A DNA stretch of 21,410 bases from M2408 sp044348665 (lineage in GTDB: Bacteria > Bacteroidota > Bacteroidia > Flavobacteriales_D > Crocinitomicaceae): NCBI GenBank assembly GCA_044348665.1, contig JBIKSI010000049.1:1-21410 (forward strand), written 5' to 3'. This document shows positions 1 to 7,371 of the stretch, in pieces. The translations under genes and the position numbers were made by a program. Positions within the stretch are counted from its first letter, which is position 1; every line of letters begins with the position of its first letter. A model generated the notes under the pieces. It did not search any database. It was not told where the DNA came from and saw only the letters and a list, made by a program, of their open reading frames with translations.

Positions 1-98
1 GGTTTTTCAGTAATAGGTACTTTCTCCTTTTTGCAAGAGCAAGCTATGACCAAAAATAACAATAGCCCAAGAATTTTTATTTTATTTCTGTTTAACAT
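1..98 (-). CDS. Tandem small lipoprotein, third copy (partial, 5' end only)
   Basis: Only the first 32 or so codons lie in the window; the rest runs off the left edge. The visible part is a lipoprotein signal peptide beginning MLNRNKIKILG, a hydrophobic core, then a lipobox ending VIAC followed by SCKKEKVP. It is almost identical to the start of the next copy to the right (start at 600). The chosen ATG (complement of 96-98) corresponds to that copy's start; a start 18 bases further out (116) is also open. The 3' end of the preceding copy (stop at 82-84) overlaps this start by 17 bases, so translation may be coupled. Function unknown; an outer-membrane or cell-surface lipoprotein is inferred from the signal peptide only. 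Confidence 0.7.
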   Translation of the reverse strand, partial: MLNRNKIKILGLLLFLVIACSCKKEKVPITEK

Positions 99-798
99 AC
101 ACATGTTTGCAATCACACCAATAATAAAAAGTGGAAATATTATCGTAATAAGTGATATTTGTCATACGAAAGTACAAAATCATGGTGTCATTTACAAGAT
201 TATTTTCCAAAATTAGGGTTAAAGTGTCTTGCATATTAGTTGTAATGTTCCATGGATTATTTAATTTATCATACGCGGGTTGTGAAAACCCAATATTCAT
301 AATAGCTTTATTGTAGGTATCTTCAATAAATTGGAACTTTAAATCTAACGTGTCAGCAAAGTTTTTTATTCTTATACTATCAACCATTACTCCATATTGG
401 TTAATTCCAGAAAAATGTGAAATACTTGCATCAAACAAATAGATCCCCAAAGTATCAAAAACCTTATAAGAACCAACAAATTTTTCCCATTCTTGCACTT
501 CTGGTTCATCTGGAACTGGTACTTTCTCCTTTTTGCAAGAGCAAGCTATGACCAAAAATAACAATAGCCCAAGAATTTTTATTTTATTTCTGTTTAACAT
601 ACACATGTTTGCAATCACACCAATAATAAAAAGTGGAAATATTATCGTAGTAAGTGATATTTGTCATACGAAAGTACAAAATCATGGTGTCATTTACAAG
701 ATTGTTTTCCAAAATTGGGGTTAAAGTGTCTTGCATATTAGTTGTAATGTTCCATGGATTATTTAATTTATCATACGCGGGTTGTGAAAACCCAATAT
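16..798. repeat. Direct repeat: 281-bp near-identical blocks 502 bp apart
   Basis: Bases 16-296 and 518-798 align without gaps and differ at three positions (148/650, 202/704, 215/717), each time A in the left copy and G in the right. Each block covers the last 70 or so codons of one lipoprotein gene and the first 25-30 codons of the next. The intervening segments (297-517 versus 799-1017) are clearly related but much more diverged. This is a recent tandem duplication, or gene conversion limited to the junction block. Confidence 0.95.
82..600 (-). CDS. Small tandem lipoprotein, second copy
   Basis: Encodes about 172 residues starting MLNRNKIKILG. A hydrophobic segment ends in the lipobox-like VIAC, followed by SCKKEKVPVPDE, which points to a lipid-anchored envelope protein. 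The mature part (WEKFVGSYKV near its start, WCDCKH near its end) matches the neighbouring copy at 584-1087 along its whole length, with the last 70 or so residues nearly identical. An in-frame start 18 bases upstream (618) is possible, but the Met at 600 gives the more usual signal peptide with basic residues near the front. The start overlaps the 3' end of the upstream gene by 17 bases. No known enzymatic motif is visible. The family resembles the many short Bacteroidota lipoproteins of unknown function; no specific role can be given. Confidence 0.75.
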   Translation of the reverse strand: MLNRNKIKILGLLLFLVIACSCKKEKVPVPDEPEVQEWEKFVGSYKVFDTLGIYLFDASISHFSGINQYGVMVDSIRIKNFADTLDLKFQFIEDTYNKAIMNIGFSQPAYDKLNNPWNITTNMQDTLTLILENNLVNDTMILYFRMTNITYYDNISTFYYWCDCKHVYVKQK

Positions 799-1087
799 CA
801 AAAATCGTTTGTATTTTGAAATAACTAAATTGAAACTTTAAATCCATTATATCTGCAAAATTTTTTGTTATAATGCTATCTACCAAGCCACCATATTGAT
901 TAATTTTTGAAAAATGGCTAATACTTGCATCAAACAAATAAACCCCAAAAGTATCATATACTTTATAAGACCCTACAAATTTTTCCCATTGTTTTTCCTT
1001 TTGCTCATCAGGAACAGGTACTTTCTCCTTTTTGCAAGAGAAACATAAAATTGTTAGTAAGGCAATTAAAAATGCTGACCTTTTCAT
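584..1087 (-). CDS. Small tandem lipoprotein, first copy
   Basis: Encodes 167 residues. The N-terminus MKRSAFLIALLTILCFSC is a lipoprotein signal peptide with a relaxed Bacteroidota-type lipobox, followed by KKEKVPVPDE. The mature part matches the copy to its left (WEKFVGSYKV, FDASISHF, KNFAD, GFSQPAYDKLNNP, WCDCKHVYVKQK), but its signal peptide is different in sequence. It is therefore the first member of the array, with its own leader. The start codon lies 2 bases after the stop codon of the large T9SS protein gene, so it is almost certainly translated from the same mRNA. Function unknown; surface lipoprotein is an inference from the leader and the context of exported proteins. Confidence 0.8.
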   Translation of the reverse strand: MKRSAFLIALLTILCFSCKKEKVPVPDEQKEKQWEKFVGSYKVYDTFGVYLFDASISHFSKINQYGGLVDSIITKNFADIMDLKFQFSYFKIQTIFDIGFSQPAYDKLNNPWNITTNMQDTLTPILENNLVNDTMILYFRMTNITYYDNISTFYYWCDCKHVYVKQK

Positions 1088-1089
1088 AT

Positions 1090-3435
1090 CTATTGCTTTA
1101 GTAGTGATGTTTCTTTAATTTCCCCATTTGCTGTTTTTAAAACAAAACGATAAGTCCCGTTTGATAAATTAGAAACATTAAAATCTTCGGTGGTAGAATT
1201 TATTTTTTTTGAAATCAGTATGTTACCTTTTGCATCAAAAACATTAAGTTCATAATCTTTAATTGTAGAATTTATGCTTACCTTATCTTTGGCAGGGTTT
1301 GGATATAACTCTATTTTCCATTCTTGCTCCGGTAAAATTTCAGCAATCACGCTTATTTTACCAATTGAATCTCTACTAAGTTGGGACTTATTACCATTTG
1401 GTAGAATAAAACTCTCTGTAATTGGAGGTAAATTTGAACCTGTAATAACTTGAATAAAATCTTGGTAAATTTTATTTTGATTGCAACCATAAAGTTTCAA
1501 CACATAAAAATAAGTTCCTGCAGGCACTATTTGCCCAATGGATAAATTTTCGTTTTCACTAGATACTTCTTGATTTGTATAACCATTCCAAAAAATGTTG
1601 GTTTTTCCCGGTTCATAAACAGGAGTAGATTGAAACGGACAACAAGATGTTTCAGCCAAATTAGCATTTTTTGATTGATAATACATTAAACTTCCCCATC
1701 TATTTATGATCCAAAATTCAAATCCTACAGCATTAAACGCACAAAGGGGGTTATCATTGTCTTTTGCGAACCAAACGTCATTTATTCCGTCTCCATTCGG
1801 TGTAATTATGTTTGGCAAGGGTAAATCAATTGTGAAATCCGTAAAGTTATCACAACAGCTTTCGCAATCATTTATAGAAGTAAAATCATTATAAATAGCA
1901 TCAAAATAGGGTGAATTTGGACTATCAAAAAAATCTCCTAAATTAATTTCAGGTGCTTCAAAAACAACATTATCTGTACCCACCACCACAGGCTCAGTAA
2001 TTCCTGCATTTATACATTGTGCTGCGGAAGTGTATGCGGGCAATGGATTAATACCCGGGATTCTATTTTCATAAGAAACACATAGTTCGTGCCAAGAACA
2101 ACTAACTTTTATTCGAAAAGTATAAGTTTCTTCCTTAGAGTCACAAGCATTGTTGTCTTTAACCAAAACTTGAAAAGAGTGCCAACCAATATCTTCTTGC
2201 GTGGGGGTCCAACAAAATGTTCCTGTTTCTTTTGGCCAACCAAATTTAATAAAAGACCCTGAGGGTATTCCAACATCCCACACAAGGGTAACCTCCTCAT
2301 TTGCCGCATCAAAAGAAGGGATATCAAAACATAGTTCTTGGCCGGCTTGCACATAGGCTGTATATTTTTCTGTTGCATTTATACCTTGCAAAGTGGGAGG
2401 GTCATTATTTTGGCTATGAACGGTAACAGGGAGCGCAAGTTGCAATGAACACCCATCAGGATGTGCAATTGAAACGGAATAGGTGGTTGAAATGGTGGCT
2501 GGAATCGTTACTTCTTGTAGGTCTAAGCCACTTGCAAAAACAGGCTCATTTGCTGCTTTCCAAGAATAAATATAACCAAGTGATCCTTCTGCCTTTAATG
2601 TTAAAGGAGAACCTTCGCAAGCAGGAGATGGTTCTATAGTTAAATCATTTAAATAAAAATTAGAAACCAAACTACCACCTTTAATAAAAACAGCAGAATT
2701 CAAATTTTCATCTTGAATATTGCAGATTGCAATTTTTAGTCGATAGGTCTGATTACATTGCACATTATATGTTGCTGTTAGAAGTTTGGTCGAACCTTCA
2801 TAAAAGTAAGCATTTGCATTATATAGTGAGGTGTTTACGTCTGGTGGGCATATCGCATTTGGACAACTTGCTCCAGGGATTCCGCTATTGACGCTGTTAA
2901 CAGAAACAGGGTTCAAAGTACCAGGCAATATTGCTACATTCTCTTTTCCGATAATCGTAGATCCAGAAAGAAAGATCCCAAATGCATCATTGTATGAACA
3001 GCATGTATAGGAGTAATATTCGTTGGATGAAAAAACATAAGAAAATGAAATTGTTGAGCCCTTCGGTCTAAAATCGAATTCTAAAAATGCAGTACTATAC
3101 ATGTTATTACTTGTTGCAATTTCATTTAAGTCAGCGTCAAAACTTTGCGCTGGAATTTTAAAATCGGTACCAAGTTCACTAGAAACACCACTTTGCAAAT
3201 GTCCTCTTTTATTTGTTGTAATAACAACACCAGTCCCCATACCAAGCTGGCTTGCGTCAGTTCCTCCTACAAAGAACGTTGATAATTGTTCTGCATTTCC
3301 AGTAAATTGTGCATTGCTTATTGTAACTCCTTCACCTGCTAATAGTTGAGCAGCAGCAGTTGCGTTACTAGCACTTATTTGGCTATAGCCGCTGAATTTA
3401 ATAGAAAATAAAAGTAAAAAAATCAAATACCTCAT
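1090..3435 (-). CDS. Choice-of-anchor-L adhesin-like T9SS cargo protein
   Basis: Encodes 781 residues. A signal peptide (about 1-19, ending GYSQ) is followed by a choice-of-anchor-L type domain (about 22-255; ASNATAAAQLLAGEGVTISN, FSYVFSSNEY, AFGIFLSG). Next come an Ig/PKD-like segment (about 265-340) and a cadherin-like segment (about 345-445; GTFCWTPTQED, HSFQVLVKDN). A gliding-motility-associated CHU_C-like domain follows (about 540-665; ITPNGDGINDVW, FWIINRWG, PAGTYFYVLKLYG), then a second, type A T9SS sorting domain (about 705-781; IELYPNPAKDKVSIN, GTYRFVLKT). The protein is expected to cross the outer membrane through T9SS and be anchored or released at the surface, probably as an adhesin. 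Cysteines are numerous (for example ESCCD, TSCCP), suggesting disulfides. It is the middle gene of a leftward operon: 10 bases after the fibre-like gene and 2 bases before the lipoprotein gene. Confidence 0.88.
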   Translation of the reverse strand: MRYLIFLLLFSIKFSGYSQISASNATAAAQLLAGEGVTISNAQFTGNAEQLSTFFVGGTDASQLGMGTGVVITTNKRGHLQSGVSSELGTDFKIPAQSFDADLNEIATSNNMYSTAFLEFDFRPKGSTISFSYVFSSNEYYSYTCCSYNDAFGIFLSGSTIIGKENVAILPGTLNPVSVNSVNSGIPGASCPNAICPPDVNTSLYNANAYFYEGSTKLLTATYNVQCNQTYRLKIAICNIQDENLNSAVFIKGGSLVSNFYLNDLTIEPSPACEGSPLTLKAEGSLGYIYSWKAANEPVFASGLDLQEVTIPATISTTYSVSIAHPDGCSLQLALPVTVHSQNNDPPTLQGINATEKYTAYVQAGQELCFDIPSFDAANEEVTLVWDVGIPSGSFIKFGWPKETGTFCWTPTQEDIGWHSFQVLVKDNNACDSKEETYTFRIKVSCSWHELCVSYENRIPGINPLPAYTSAAQCINAGITEPVVVGTDNVVFEAPEINLGDFFDSPNSPYFDAIYNDFTSINDCESCCDNFTDFTIDLPLPNIITPNGDGINDVWFAKDNDNPLCAFNAVGFEFWIINRWGSLMYYQSKNANLAETSCCPFQSTPVYEPGKTNIFWNGYTNQEVSSENENLSIGQIVPAGTYFYVLKLYGCNQNKIYQDFIQVITGSNLPPITESFILPNGNKSQLSRDSIGKISVIAEILPEQEWKIELYPNPAKDKVSINSTIKDYELNVFDAKGNILISKKINSTTEDFNVSNLSNGTYRFVLKTANGEIKETSLLKQ

Positions 3436-3445
3436 AACGCTAGAG

Positions 3446-4963
3446 TTAAAATTTACTTTTTAAAATGTTAATTTCCTTTATTAATTCCGCAATAATTGCT
3501 TTTTGCTCCTCCAAAGCCTCTATTTTAGTATTTTGCTCAATGATGTATAAAGTTAATTCTTCAACTTTTTCAACTAAAATGCGATTTAATTCAGCTAAAT
3601 CTGCCCCTTCTTTTTCAATGTTTTCTGCACTCGGCATATTTGGCAAATGCTTTTTTTCATCGATGTATTTCTTTAGATCGTTCAAAGGCATCAGTTGATA
3701 ACTTTTATCAAAAACATAATCAGGGAAATTCCCCATTCCTCTTACGTGCACACCAGTCGCCCAAAGGTCTCCATTTCCATATACAACAAATGTTTCTCTG
3801 CCATCCGCTGCTCTTTTCATAGCAATTGTTTTTTGTAAATCATTCAATGACTCAATTTGAAGTCTTTTAAGATTTACAGTTCCATCGCCAAACAACACAA
3901 TGTTTTCTTTGTTTGTTGTGGTATTGAATATTGCTAAGGCTTTTGTTAAATCTCTATCGACATTAAGAATATTGGCATAAGAATAATCACCAGCGGCTGT
4001 GTAGTTACTTACAAATGCTTTGTTTGATGAAACTCCTGCATTGAAATTAACACTGAATTTTACGTCTGTGCTTGTTGATGTTCCAACACTTACCTTTCCG
4101 GTATTTACCACATTTAAAAAAGAAGAATTGTCTGCTCCTAAAATAGTAAAGGCATTTTGAGTTGGCAAGCCGTTTGTTGCTTTACCCACAAAAGTATAGT
4201 TTTCAATTTGGTTTGGGTTTATAGCTCCAAAAGCTATTTTTTCAGAATAACTTGTACCTAAAACATCAAGTTTCACCCTAGGGTTTTCTGTGGCAAGCCC
4301 CATATTTCCTCTATTATTCATTCTAAATAAAACATCATTATTTGATCCTAAAATGTTAAAAATATTTTTGTTAGGGTTGTTATTGTAAGCTTTTCCCGTA
4401 AATAAATTATCGCTAATTGCACTTGGATCAATAGAACCAAATGACAGCTGCTTGCCATAAATTGTTCCCTCAACATCCAAATTTACTCTTGGAGTATTTG
4501 TGTTAATTCCTACAAAAACCTCTGGACATCTGGTATAAATCTTTTTTAAGCCATTCATCCAAGTTGGATCTGCTTTGTATTCATCTGTACATCCTTTGGG
4601 TTCATAAAACAAATCGCCAAAACTTTGTGCTAACTCATCTTGGCTCACTTTTACCAATTTTCCATTTGGCTGAATTAATAAAATACTTTTATTATTTAAA
4701 TTTGTTACCGTGTCGATGGCTGTAAAACGCACATCTTTTTCTACCTTAAAGTTCTTTTTTACACGAATATCTTTGTTAACTAAGATGGAATCTTTTACCA
4801 CTAACATGGAATCAATACTCACTTTTCCACGAACAACTAATTTTTCTGTTGGGTTTATGGTTCCAATTCCTACATTTCCACTTTCTTGCAAAATGTTTTC
4901 TTGTGCTTTTACAGAACTGAATCCTAAAAACAACAAAATTAGAGATAAAATAATTTTTTTCAT
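3446..4963 (-). CDS. Exported fibre-like repeat protein with C-terminal coiled coil
   Basis: Encodes 505 residues. The signal peptide is cut near SSVKAQ (residue 21). The body starts with the motif GNVGIGTINPTEKLVVRG, common at the front of Bacteroidota tail-fibre-like exported proteins. Two repeats of exactly 70 residues follow (151-220 and 221-290; VGINTNTPRVNLDVEGT and MGLATENPRVKLDVLGT). A third, partial match begins near 291. The C-terminal region (about 415-505; DYVFDKSYQLMPL, KKHLPNMPSA, then a heptad-rich helix) resembles the conserved tail of such proteins, related in layout to S74-type fibre domains, though no catalytic Ser/Lys pair can be claimed. It lacks a recognisable T9SS sorting domain. 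It is the first gene of the leftward operon that continues through the anchor-L protein and the lipoproteins. Role inferred: surface fibre or adhesion. Confidence 0.82.
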   Translation of the reverse strand: MKKIILSLILLFLGFSSVKAQENILQESGNVGIGTINPTEKLVVRGKVSIDSMLVVKDSILVNKDIRVKKNFKVEKDVRFTAIDTVTNLNNKSILLIQPNGKLVKVSQDELAQSFGDLFYEPKGCTDEYKADPTWMNGLKKIYTRCPEVFVGINTNTPRVNLDVEGTIYGKQLSFGSIDPSAISDNLFTGKAYNNNPNKNIFNILGSNNDVLFRMNNRGNMGLATENPRVKLDVLGTSYSEKIAFGAINPNQIENYTFVGKATNGLPTQNAFTILGADNSSFLNVVNTGKVSVGTSTSTDVKFSVNFNAGVSSNKAFVSNYTAAGDYSYANILNVDRDLTKALAIFNTTTNKENIVLFGDGTVNLKRLQIESLNDLQKTIAMKRAADGRETFVVYGNGDLWATGVHVRGMGNFPDYVFDKSYQLMPLNDLKKYIDEKKHLPNMPSAENIEKEGADLAELNRILVEKVEELTLYIIEQNTKIEALEEQKAIIAELIKEINILKSKF

Positions 4964-4987
4964 TCACACTGAGCATGTCGAAGTGAC
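4964..4987 (-). repeat. Possible dispersed short repeat forming the 5' leader of the surface operon
   Basis: Directly before the start codon at 4963, with no spacer, lies CACTGAGCATGTCGAAGTG (4967-4985 on the + strand), an imperfect palindrome with CACT/AGTG ends. From memory, sequences of this form (CTTCGACAWGCTCAGTG) occur as dispersed repeats in many Bacteroidota genomes; this window holds only one copy, so dispersal cannot be shown here. It leaves no room for an A-rich ribosome-binding region of the usual kind. Confidence 0.45.
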
Positions 4988-4991
4988 GATA

Positions 4992-5022
4992 TAAAGATAT
5001 AATTTTTCTGCGAATATCAAAA
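4992..5022 (-). promoter_or_regulatory. Candidate promoter of the surface-protein operon
   Basis: On the minus strand TTTTG (5018-5022) is followed after 18 bases by TATCTTTA (4992-4999), one base off the Bacteroidota -7 consensus TAnnTTTG. Transcription would start near 4986, so the leader would be about 22 bases and consist almost wholly of the repeat next to the start codon. No better match was seen between 4964 and 5100. Confidence 0.45.
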
Positions 5023-5134
5023 AAAAACGATTTTGGCAAAAATTTGATTAACAAATTGTAAAAAGTTGTTAACAAAAATCAAGTAAAATGTTTGATTCCT
5101 TTTTTATTCTCTTAGGACTCGCCCAAATTCATAG

Positions 5135-5364
5135 AACCTTGAAAAAAATTGGTGGCAAGGTGATTCAAAATCAATTATAAAATTGGACAATAAAGAGGTG
5201 ACAGACTTCGTTTTTGCTTCTGAATTTATGAAAACCATTCGTGAAAACTTAAGGATTATTTGATTCGAGTAATTTCAGTTAAAATTCATTTTAAAACTTC
5301 ATTAGATATTGTTAATTTTTTATCCTCAGATACAAAAAAAGCAAAAGTTTTGTTTAAGAATTAG
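5135..5364 (+). pseudogene. Possible decayed gene in two frames
   Basis: The stretch 4964-5472 holds no intact gene. Within it, 5135-5263 is open for 42 codons with protein-like composition (NLEKNWWQGDSKSII, DFVFASEFMKTIRENLRII). An overlapping second frame, 5245-5364, continues for 39 codons (KLKDYLIRVISVKIHF, NFLSSDTKKAKVLFKN) to a TAG. Read with one frameshift near 5245-5262 the two could form the tail of one former gene. No family was recognised and no start or ribosome-binding site is convincing. In this AT-rich DNA such open stretches can also arise by chance, so this is a weak call. Confidence 0.2.
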
Positions 5365-5431
5365 CCAGTTAATAATTGAGATTTAAGCTAATAATATTAA
5401 CGGTTTTACAGCTTATTCAAAAAAAATTTAG

Positions 5432-5456
5432 TTTACAGTAAACTATTTACTGTAAA
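5432..5456. promoter_or_regulatory. Perfect 11-bp inverted repeat, likely operator
   Basis: TTTACAGTAAA (5432-5442) and TTTACTGTAAA (5446-5456) are exact reverse complements separated by CTA. The repeat ends 4 bases before a TATATTTG -7 box and 16 bases before the start codon of the winged-helix gene, so it covers the region between the -33 and -7 elements. Binding by a dimer, most simply the adjacent winged-helix protein itself, would block the promoter. Autoregulation is an inference. Confidence 0.75.
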
Positions 5457-5460
5457 TAAC

Positions 5461-5468
5461 TATATTTG
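5461..5468 (+). promoter_or_regulatory. -7 promoter element of the winged-helix PRTase gene
   Basis: TATATTTG matches the Bacteroidota -7 consensus TAnnTTTG fully. Only 4 bases (TATT) separate it from the ATG at 5473, so transcription should begin at or within a few bases of the start codon and the mRNA should be leaderless. The -33 element is not obvious because the inverted repeat occupies that region. Confidence 0.6.
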
Positions 5469-5472
5469 TATT

Positions 5473-6450
5473 ATGAAAACAAGAAATTTAATCATCAAAT
5501 TATTAAAAAAGCATTCTCAAATGACAGTGCATGATATAGCTGAAAACTTAAAAGTGTCTAGGCAATATGTACATAGGATGTTGAATGAACTTGAGGAGGA
5601 TAATCTAATTATGGTTTTGGGAAAGGCTCCGAAAGTATATTATTCTCTAAAACTCCAGGAAAAAAATACCTATGTAAACTCAATTACATTTGAAAACGAA
5701 CTTTTTTTAAACCAACATTTTATACTTGTCGACCCTTTAGGTAATTTATTAGAAGGATTAGAGGCCATGCAATACTGGTGCGATAAACAAAATCTCCCCT
5801 TAAATAAAACCATTTTTGAGTACATTGATACTCGTAAAAAATACCTAATATATTTTAATCAAGAGGAACTAATTGATGGAAAAGAAAAGCTTGTTCAAAC
5901 GAAAGGTGTTATTAATGTTGGGGTTGATAATTTATTTTACCTAGATTTTTATACAATTGAAAGGTTTGGAAAAACACGACTTGGTACATTAATGCATTAT
6001 GCTAAGCAAGGTCAGAATAAACTTTTAATGAAACGTATTGTAACAGAAATTCGTCAACGGGTTTATAAACTTATTGACGAAAAACAAATTGATGCCGTTT
6101 TGTTCGTTCCACCTACCATTGATAGGAAAGTTCAAATTATGACTGTCCTGCATAATTTACTAAAAATTGAACGTCCAACCATAAAAGTTGACAAAATAAA
6201 AAATCAAATTGTTGTGCCGCAAAAAGCATTATCTAAAATTTTTGAAAGAATAGCAAATGCCAAAAATACTTTTTATGTTCCCAATCAAAAAAAATATAAA
6301 CGCGTTTTAATTATTGATGATGCCATCGGAAGTGGTGCTACAATAAATGAAATTGCCATAAAATTAAAAGAGAAAAAAATAGCAAGTGAAATTATTGGTC
6401 TAGCAATTACAGGAAGTTATAAAGGTTTTGATGTTATATCGGAATTATAG
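5473..6450 (+). CDS. Winged-helix / ComF-like phosphoribosyltransferase fusion
   Basis: Encodes 325 residues. Residues 1-60 form a winged helix-turn-helix (MTVHDIAENLKVSRQYVHRMLNELEEDNLI plus a wing, here in two parts: helices about 17-40, wing about 45-58). A middle segment of about 120 residues (61-185) was not recognised. The C-terminal part looks like a type I phosphoribosyltransferase: VPPTIDR (212-218), then a ComF-like stretch QKALSKIFERIANAKNTF (250-267), and a PRPP-binding loop VLIIDDAIGSGAT (278-290). In ComF proteins the same order occurs: Q..LS...R..N...F followed by the acidic PRPP loop. The layout resembles Bacillus PurR, a PRTase-fold repressor, but the order of the linker and the ComF-like part differ. 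The gene stands alone, with a perfect palindrome over its promoter. Likely a ligand-responsive, autoregulated DNA-binding protein; catalytic activity and ligand are unknown. Confidence 0.75.
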   Translation: MKTRNLIIKLLKKHSQMTVHDIAENLKVSRQYVHRMLNELEEDNLIMVLGKAPKVYYSLKLQEKNTYVNSITFENELFLNQHFILVDPLGNLLEGLEAMQYWCDKQNLPLNKTIFEYIDTRKKYLIYFNQEELIDGKEKLVQTKGVINVGVDNLFYLDFYTIERFGKTRLGTLMHYAKQGQNKLLMKRIVTEIRQRVYKLIDEKQIDAVLFVPPTIDRKVQIMTVLHNLLKIERPTIKVDKIKNQIVVPQKALSKIFERIANAKNTFYVPNQKKYKRVLIIDDAIGSGATINEIAIKLKEKKIASEIIGLAITGSYKGFDVISEL

Positions 6451-6564
6451 GACTGACAATTTAAGTTCAAAATAGACACTTGTTTTATTTATGATTTAAT
6501 TAGCGTCTTCTGAAAACTTTAATAGAAAGCCATGTTTTAACAAAAATCAAACATTTTTGCGCAT

Positions 6565-6594
6565 AAAAAATGGCTACAGAAAATTCCATAGCCA
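6565..6594 (-). terminator. Rho-independent terminator of ppa
   Basis: On the minus strand, TGGCTATGG and CTGTAGCCA (6571-6594) form a 9-bp stem including two G-U pairs around the loop AATTTT, followed immediately by six T residues (6565-6570). It lies 23 bases after the ppa stop codon, at the convergent end with the winged-helix PRTase gene. Confidence 0.85.
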
Positions 6595-6616
6595 CATTAA
6601 ATCTAAATTTTATTCT

Positions 6617-7309
6617 TTATTTAACGCTGACAGCATTCAACATGGCGTCCACAAGATTTTCTTGCATGTCACCATACTTATTTGTGTAGTCTGCAGAAGC
6701 ACGTTTAATTACTTCAAAAGCTTCTTCTTTACCATAAACATGTGTAATCTCAACATTTTTTGCGGCTCCGTCCAAATCTTTGTAAGTTAAAAAGAAATGA
6801 CGCACACGATCAATAACCATTTTGGGCATTTCAGAAATATCTTCCATGTTACCATAAGCTTGGTCACCTTTTAATACAGCGATAATTTTGTCATCTGCTT
6901 CGCCACCATCCAACATTCTAAAACCACCTAAAACTTTGGCTTCGCACAAAATATTCGTATGATTGAAGGAACGCTCGCTCAATACACAAATATCCAAAGG
7001 ATCACAATCTCCTACAATATTTGTTCTACCTGTTTTCTCGTTTGCAAAAGCGGCAACTTGCTCATCACAATAAGTTTTTGGAACAAAACCATACAAACAC
7101 GGCATGTGATTCGATAATTTTTGAGGACGATCCACCATGATGTGACCGCTACTTTTGTCAATTTCATATTTAATTGCATCAGAAGGCACAATTTCAATGT
7201 ATGCGTTCACAATGGCTGGTGCTTTTTCACCAACTTCGATTCCATGCCAAGGATGAGCAACAAAATTTTTGCTCATTAAATCTATTATTTTTTTAATTTC
7301 TTCTTTCAT
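6617..7309 (-). CDS. ppa: Inorganic pyrophosphatase (family I)
   Basis: Encodes 230 residues of a soluble cytoplasmic family I pyrophosphatase, which hydrolyses pyrophosphate to two phosphates and so drives nucleotide-consuming biosynthesis. The metal-binding signature is intact: GDCDPLDICV with D101, D103 and D106. Other family features are visible: YEIDKSSGHIMVDRP near 48-62, YGFVPKTYCDE near 73-83 and VLKGDQAYGNMEDI. The protein is longer than the compact bacterial enzyme of about 175 residues, fitting the longer form usual in Bacteroidota, with extra residues at both ends. It is monocistronic, with its own terminator and a candidate -7 box about 65 bases upstream. The next gene, aspS, is divergent. 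Confidence 0.95.
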   Translation of the reverse strand: MKEEIKKIIDLMSKNFVAHPWHGIEVGEKAPAIVNAYIEIVPSDAIKYEIDKSSGHIMVDRPQKLSNHMPCLYGFVPKTYCDEQVAAFANEKTGRTNIVGDCDPLDICVLSERSFNHTNILCEAKVLGGFRMLDGGEADDKIIAVLKGDQAYGNMEDISEMPKMVIDRVRHFFLTYKDLDGAAKNVEITHVYGKEEAFEVIKRASADYTNKYGDMQENLVDAMLNAVSVK

Positions 7310-7371
7310 TTTCTATATATTTATGATTGAAAATCAATTTGTTAACTAAAAGTATTAGCGATTAGTGAGGG

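Noticed and set aside
31..724. Two rightward ORFs (31-216 and 533-724) with nearly the same protein
   Set aside because: They are antisense to the lipoprotein starts; they match each other only because the underlying DNA is duplicated. No promoter or ribosome-binding site supports them.
5048..5072. TTAACAA / TTGTTAA inverted repeat
   Set aside because: Arms of 7 A/T-rich bases with an 11-base loop are easily found by chance in this DNA, and no gene start or end sits next to it.
5473..6450. Retron accessory (PRTase plus winged helix)
   Set aside because: No reverse transcriptase or msr/msd-like RNA was found near the gene, so a retron cannot be supported in this window.
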